Positions 60,550-64,000 of a DNA stretch of 64,000 nucleotides are shown one piece after another; the stretch's first letter is position 1, and the number at the start of each line of letters is the position of its first letter. The translations under genes were made by a program, and so were the position numbers. Under the pieces are notes generated by a model. It searched no databases and was not told where the DNA came from. It saw only the letters and a list, made by a program, of their open reading frames with translations. The stretch lies in contig NZ_JBKKJT010000013.1 of assembly GCF_046614675.1 (NCBI RefSeq), forward strand, positions 1 to 64,000. Direction: 5' to 3'. Source of the stretch: Chryseobacterium cupriresistens. GTDB taxonomy: Bacteria > Bacteroidota > Bacteroidia > Flavobacteriales > Weeksellaceae.

Positions 60550-61635
60550 TTAAACATCATAATTAAGCATCACCACATTCGTTGTCGGGTGACATTGGCA
60601 GGTAAGAACATAGCCTCTAGCTACTTCTTCTTCGGTAAGCGCATAGTTTTTCTCCATGAAAACTTCTCCTTCCAGAACTTGTGCTTTACACGTACAACAA
60701 ACACCTCCTTTACATGCAAAAGGTACAGGAAGATTGTCTTTCAATGCTTTATCTAAGATACTCTCTTTTTTAGAATTAAGGTGGAACGAATATTCATCGT
60801 CATCAATGATTACCGTTACCATACTTTCAATATTGGCAATGGCCTTGAATTCATCACTCATTTCCTCCGTATTTTCTTCATCCGGAGCGGTGAAATATTC
60901 AAATAATACCTGGATAGCAGGTACTTTTTTATCTTTTTTCAGATAGTCTGCAATCCCTTTAATCATTTCTGAAGGTCCGCAAATAAAATAAGTAGCTTCT
61001 TTTACATCAATATCTGTATATCTTTCAAACAGCTGTTCTAATTTTTCTGATGAAATCCTTCCTTCAAAAACCGGATCTTCATGTTTCTCACGGCTTACTA
61101 AATAAACCACTTTAAGCCTGCCATTGAAGTGTTCAACCAGTTTATCAATCTCTGCTTTTCTTAAAACATGATTCATGCTTCTGTTGCTGTAAAACAGATA
61201 AGCATTACTGTTAGGTTCCTGATAAAGACTTTCTTTAATATTGGATAATACAGGCGTAATTCCGCTACCTGCAGCCAGTCCGACATAAGTTTTTACATTG
61301 CTTGGATGATAAGAGGTATTAAAACCACCCATCGGAGGCATTACTTCCAGCACTTCATCCATATGAAGATGCTCATTGAAATAGCCAGATACCTTTCCAC
61401 CCTCCAATAATTTCACCAATACCTCCAGTGTATTGCCTTTTTCACTTGGAGCATTACAGATAGAGTAAGAACGTCTTTCTTCATTTCCGTTGATCATCAT
61501 TCGGAAATTCAGATATTGTCCCTGCTTGAACCTGAACTTATCTTTCAGTTCTTCAGGAATTTCTACCGCCACATTCACTGCTTCGGAAGTATCTTTCTGA
61601 ACTTTAACTGTTTTAAGTTTATAAAATGAATTCAT
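60550..61635 (-). CDS. paaE: Phenylacetyl-CoA epoxidase reductase PaaE
   Basis: Feeds electrons from NADPH through FAD and a [2Fe-2S] cluster to PaaA. 361 residues: ferredoxin-reductase part (RRSYSICNAPSE for FAD, GLAAGSGITPVLS for NADPH) and a C-terminal plant-type ferredoxin with CKGGVCCTCKAQ and a distant Cys (TCQCHP). Its ATG overlaps the paaK stop by one base (TAATG), showing translational coupling. Confidence 0.96.
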   Translation of the reverse strand: MNSFYKLKTVKVQKDTSEAVNVAVEIPEELKDKFRFKQGQYLNFRMMINGNEERRSYSICNAPSEKGNTLEVLVKLLEGGKVSGYFNEHLHMDEVLEVMPPMGGFNTSYHPSNVKTYVGLAAGSGITPVLSNIKESLYQEPNSNAYLFYSNRSMNHVLRKAEIDKLVEHFNGRLKVVYLVSREKHEDPVFEGRISSEKLEQLFERYTDIDVKEATYFICGPSEMIKGIADYLKKDKKVPAIQVLFEYFTAPDEENTEEMSDEFKAIANIESMVTVIIDDDEYSFHLNSKKESILDKALKDNLPVPFACKGGVCCTCKAQVLEGEVFMEKNYALTEEEVARGYVLTCQCHPTTNVVMLNYDV

Positions 61636-62951
61636 TATTTTTTTAGTATTCTATTAATTTTTCCACCTTCGCACTTTGGCAGGCTGTCCTGAGCATGAAC
61701 TTTTACTTTCGTAGTGATTCCTACTCTCTTTTTTATTTCGTTTTCTATGTTTTTCCCAAAGTTGCCGACAAAATTAAAATAATCATCGGTATTGGCTTCC
61801 ATTTTCTGAGATTTTACCAATTCGTCATCTATTTCAACATCAATATCCAAAGCAATACACATGTGTTCTTTCTCTACAGGTGTTAAATAGTAATTGGGAA
61901 CCACTCCTTTTACATAAGAAAAAGCATCTTCAATCTGGCTTGGGTATACGTTTACTCCTCTTACGATCAGCATATCATCTGCTCTTCCTACGATAGGTTT
62001 CATTTTCACCATTGTTCTTTTGGCATTTTCATCGTAGTAAAGACTTGTAATGTCATTCGTCCAGTAACGTAAAAGCGGCATTGCTTTTTTAGTTAAAGTA
62101 GTAATCACTAAAACCCCTTCTTCTCCAAAAGGAACCGGCTGTTTGGTAACAGGATCCAAAATCTCGGGATAAAAATGATCTTCCCAGATATAAGCTCCTC
62201 CCTTCTCTTCGAAATCCTCCATGGAAACTCCGGGACCGATAATTTCGCTTAATCCATAGATATTGGTTGCATGAACGCCTAATCTTTCTTCAATGTGTCC
62301 TCTGATAATCTCCGTCCATGGCTCTGAACCCAGCACAGCGTATTTAAGACTGATTTCATCTGCTGATATTCCTCTTTTTGCAAATTCATCTGCAATCGTT
62401 AAAGCATATGAAGGAGAACAGCAGATCACTTCCGGTTTAAAATCTACAATAAGATCTACCTGTCTTGCCGTCATTCCCCCTGAAATGGGAAGAACACTCA
62501 TTCCCAGCATTTCGGCTCCGTAATGAAGACCTAATCCTCCTGTAAAAATCCCATAACCATAAGCATTATGTAACTGCATTCCCGGTTTAGCACCAGCAGC
62601 ATTCAGTGATCTTGCCACCACTTCACTGAAAAGCTCTACATCTTCTTTTGTATATCCTACCACAGTCGGTTTTCCTGTCGTTCCGCTTGAGCAGTGAATC
62701 CGCTGAAGCTCATTTTTAGGAACCGTAAATAATCCGAACGGATAGTTATCTCTTAAATCCTGCTTGTAAGTAATAGGAAGTTTAGTGATATCCTCAATCG
62801 ACCTTATATCCTGAGGGGATATTTGAAGTTCATCAAATTTCTTTTTATAAAATTCCGACTTCTCTCCCAAATAGCTGATCAGGCTAATCAACCGGTCGGA
62901 TTGAAGCTGTCTCAACTGACCCAGCTCCAGATATTCAACTGAAAAATCCAT
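61635..62951 (-). CDS. paaK: Phenylacetate-CoA ligase
   Basis: Activates phenylacetate with ATP and CoA, the entry step. 438 residues; the P-loop-like SSGTTGKPTVVGY motif (near residue 93), the AYGYGIFTGGLGLHYG block and the DDMLIVRGVNVYPSQIE hinge are all present. The frame extends to 62966; the ATG at 62951 is chosen. It is the first gene behind the operator-like promoter at 62960. Confidence 0.96.
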   Translation of the reverse strand: MDFSVEYLELGQLRQLQSDRLISLISYLGEKSEFYKKKFDELQISPQDIRSIEDITKLPITYKQDLRDNYPFGLFTVPKNELQRIHCSSGTTGKPTVVGYTKEDVELFSEVVARSLNAAGAKPGMQLHNAYGYGIFTGGLGLHYGAEMLGMSVLPISGGMTARQVDLIVDFKPEVICCSPSYALTIADEFAKRGISADEISLKYAVLGSEPWTEIIRGHIEERLGVHATNIYGLSEIIGPGVSMEDFEEKGGAYIWEDHFYPEILDPVTKQPVPFGEEGVLVITTLTKKAMPLLRYWTNDITSLYYDENAKRTMVKMKPIVGRADDMLIVRGVNVYPSQIEDAFSYVKGVVPNYYLTPVEKEHMCIALDIDVEIDDELVKSQKMEANTDDYFNFVGNFGKNIENEIKKRVGITTKVKVHAQDSLPKCEGGKINRILKK

Positions 62952-62959
62952 AAAACTAA

Positions 62960-63022
62960 CTAACATTTGTTAGGTGTAAATTTAAAAAGATTTCGGAAGC
63001 TGGCAAAATTTTTATGACTTTT
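62960..63022 (-). promoter_or_regulatory. paa operon promoter and TetR-type operator
   Basis: On the minus strand TTTTG, a 19 bp spacer and TAAATTTA (near 62977-62984) form a promoter. Immediately downstream, CTAACA-TT-TGTTAG (62960-62973) is a perfect 6-2-6 inverted repeat over the expected start site, a good position for a TetR repressor. The gene at 63780 is the obvious candidate. Confidence 0.6.
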
Positions 63023-63067
63023 GTCATATTTTGAATGATTCTAAATAAGAAAAGTGCTTAAAATTAT

Positions 63068-63194
63068 GTCCAATGTCATTCTGAGCGGAACGAAGTGTAG
63101 CGAAGAATCTCTTATTAAATACATGATTAAATAACATAACTATGAGATTCTTCCTTCGTCAGAAATCGAAGATTTGATGTAGTCAATGACAAAC
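63068..63194. repeat. Dispersed GTCATTCTGAGC-type inverted repeat
   Basis: AATGTCATTCTGAGCGGAAC and AGCGAAGAATCTC on the left are answered by GAGATTCTTCCTTCG and AGTCAATGACAAA on the right, giving a long imperfect hairpin between paaK and the regulator gene. Related short units are at about 786-812, 1143-1166, 56020 and 59464. Confidence 0.6.
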
Positions 63195-63201
63195 GGCGTG
63201 C

Positions 63202-63780
63202 TTATTTCTTCTGGTTTCCAAGCAGGCCGAAAAGAATTTTCTCTCTGATTTCTTCTGTAATTTCATCCGTAGAATCGCTGCTTCTTTTGAACCAGAAATA
63301 GGAATTATTTAAAGTATGAAGGATAAATCTGGTGGTAAATGATGGTGATTTCAGTTCCCAGTTTTCTGCTTTGTAGATCTCAAAAATCAGTTGTTCTACT
63401 TCCTGCTGGTAGTTTTTCCTTAATTCTACAAATTCGGGAAGCCTTTCCTCAAGATGTTTCCATTCATTGGAATAGATATGGGTAACATCACGATTTTTAA
63501 GAACAACAGATAAGTGTTTATCTAATAAGAGATTCAGTTTTTCTCTGGGAGCGATATTGGTATTTTTTACTTCCTGAAGTTCATCGAAAAACTCCTGAGC
63601 AATGCCAAAGCAAATCCATTCCAGAATTTCTTCCTTTGAACGGATATGTGCATACAGTGATGCAGCTTTGATATTAAGTTTTGTAGCCAGGTCTCGTACT
63701 GAGCTTCCCATATACCCTTTCTCTTTGAAAAGTTCTACTGCTACGTTGAGTATTTTTCTCTGTTTTTCTTTGAGTTCCAT
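63202..63780 (-). CDS. paaR: TetR-family regulator, probable PaaR
   Basis: 192 residues. The N-terminal helix-turn-helix is classical (ILNVAVELFKEKGYMGSSVR and LNIKAASLYAHIRSKEEIL); the C-terminal ligand domain is of the FadR/PaaR-like length. Its place at the head of the paa operon suggests repression relieved by phenylacetyl-CoA; that ligand is by analogy. The gene has a -7 box TACTTTTG at 63792-63799, so its leader is very short. Confidence 0.85.
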   Translation of the reverse strand: MELKEKQRKILNVAVELFKEKGYMGSSVRDLATKLNIKAASLYAHIRSKEEILEWICFGIAQEFFDELQEVKNTNIAPREKLNLLLDKHLSVVLKNRDVTHIYSNEWKHLEERLPEFVELRKNYQQEVEQLIFEIYKAENWELKSPSFTTRFILHTLNNSYFWFKRSSDSTDEITEEIREKILFGLLGNQKK

Positions 63781-63926
63781 CTGGTAAAATGCAAAAGTAA
63801 TTATTCTGATTTAAACTGTCGTTTTTTTGATCATAAAAAGAAAAAAGTCTTCATCTTCAGTTTAATCGTTGAGTTATTTATCTGCTATGACGATTTGTTC
63901 ATCAATTATAAAGAGATAATGACGAA

Positions 63927-63988
63927 ACCGGAAATTTTGTCAAGTTAAATTTCCGTTAAAAATATAATATCCGGAAAATTTGTCCAGT
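63927..63988. repeat. Hairpin and duplicated CCGGAAA-TTTGTC unit
   Basis: CGGAAATTT and AAATTTCCG (63929-63955) form a 9 bp hairpin. The left part, CCGGAAATTTTGTCAAG, recurs as CCGGAAAATTTGTCCAG at about 63971. Its meaning is unclear at the window edge; the rest from 63800 shows nothing. Confidence 0.35.
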
Positions 63989-64000
63989 TTTTTTGTAAAT

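Noticed and set aside
1..64000. CRISPR array
   Set aside because: No regularly spaced direct repeats with unique spacers were seen; the repeats found are palindromic or simple tandem.

Overview
The window looks like chromosome from a Flavobacteriia member of the Weeksellaceae, most likely Chryseobacterium or a close relative. The evidence is low GC; Bacteroidota promoters (-33 TTTG, about 19 bp, -7 TAnnTTTG) with weak ribosome binding sites; the giant type IX secretion protein SprA; several secreted proteins with a type IX (Por) C-terminal sorting domain; and a flavobacterial paa operon. The genus is inferred, not tested.

Layout. 1-1330 has no convincing gene: three tandem leftward promoters (perhaps for an rRNA operon lying off the left edge) and dispersed repeats. 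1333-13572, minus strand: maeB - ruvA - sprA - gcvH - vanZ-like, a GlcNAc-kinase-like gene and a small coiled-coil protein. 13780-17670, plus strand: a structured leader, then gtrA-like, plsC-like, a FucP-type sugar transporter and a DUF3810 protein; a candidate minus-strand small RNA follows. 18369-27340, plus strand: a peptide-export locus with a TPR/AraC-type regulator, two leader-type precursor peptides, a lipoprotein, the stump of a 'grasp-with-spasm' ATP-grasp enzyme, a C39-like/VKOR/thioredoxin oxidoreductase, a peptidase-containing ABC exporter (PCAT) and an HlyD adaptor. 27656-33612, minus strand: tRNA-Met, a TlpA-like protein, a type IX cargo pair, clpX, a HIT protein and greA. 33722-36632, plus strand: a degenerate Rieske lipoprotein, dtd and a secreted subtilase. 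36654-42448, minus strand: lipoproteins and a membrane-protein cluster around an HTH_34 regulator with paired operator-like palindromes. 42664-47788: an enoyl-CoA hydratase family gene, a tail-collar protein, a type IX cargo protein, a SMUG2-like glycosylase, a CPBP protease, an orphan leader peptide and a lipoprotein. 47907-63780, minus strand: the phenylacetate operon paaR-K-E-A-B-C-hydrolase-D-G-H-hyp-I-J-Y, then a RAYT transposase, an esterase and a three-domain PaaZ.

How the genes work together. The paa set covers activation (PaaK), epoxidation (PaaABCDE), isomerisation (PaaG), ring cleavage and aldehyde oxidation (PaaZ), beta-oxidation (PaaH, PaaJ) and thioester housekeeping (PaaI, PaaY), probably under the TetR regulator at 63780. 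The peptide locus can trim and export Cys-rich peptides (PCAT + HlyD) and probably oxidise them (VKOR/thioredoxin).

Most notable find: a short leader motif (GGAATCYGAAAA loop, then AGAGTARGA) occurs upstream of two six-cysteine leader peptides (25748 and 46937) and a tail-collar gene (43687), with a weaker fourth copy before the PCAT exporter. Paired changes fit a small H-type pseudoknot, so this may be an undescribed cis-regulatory RNA linking these genes. Other candidates are a structured RNA leader at 13790-13937, a small RNA at 17664-17755, and a family of hairpins placed in the gaps of the paa operon.
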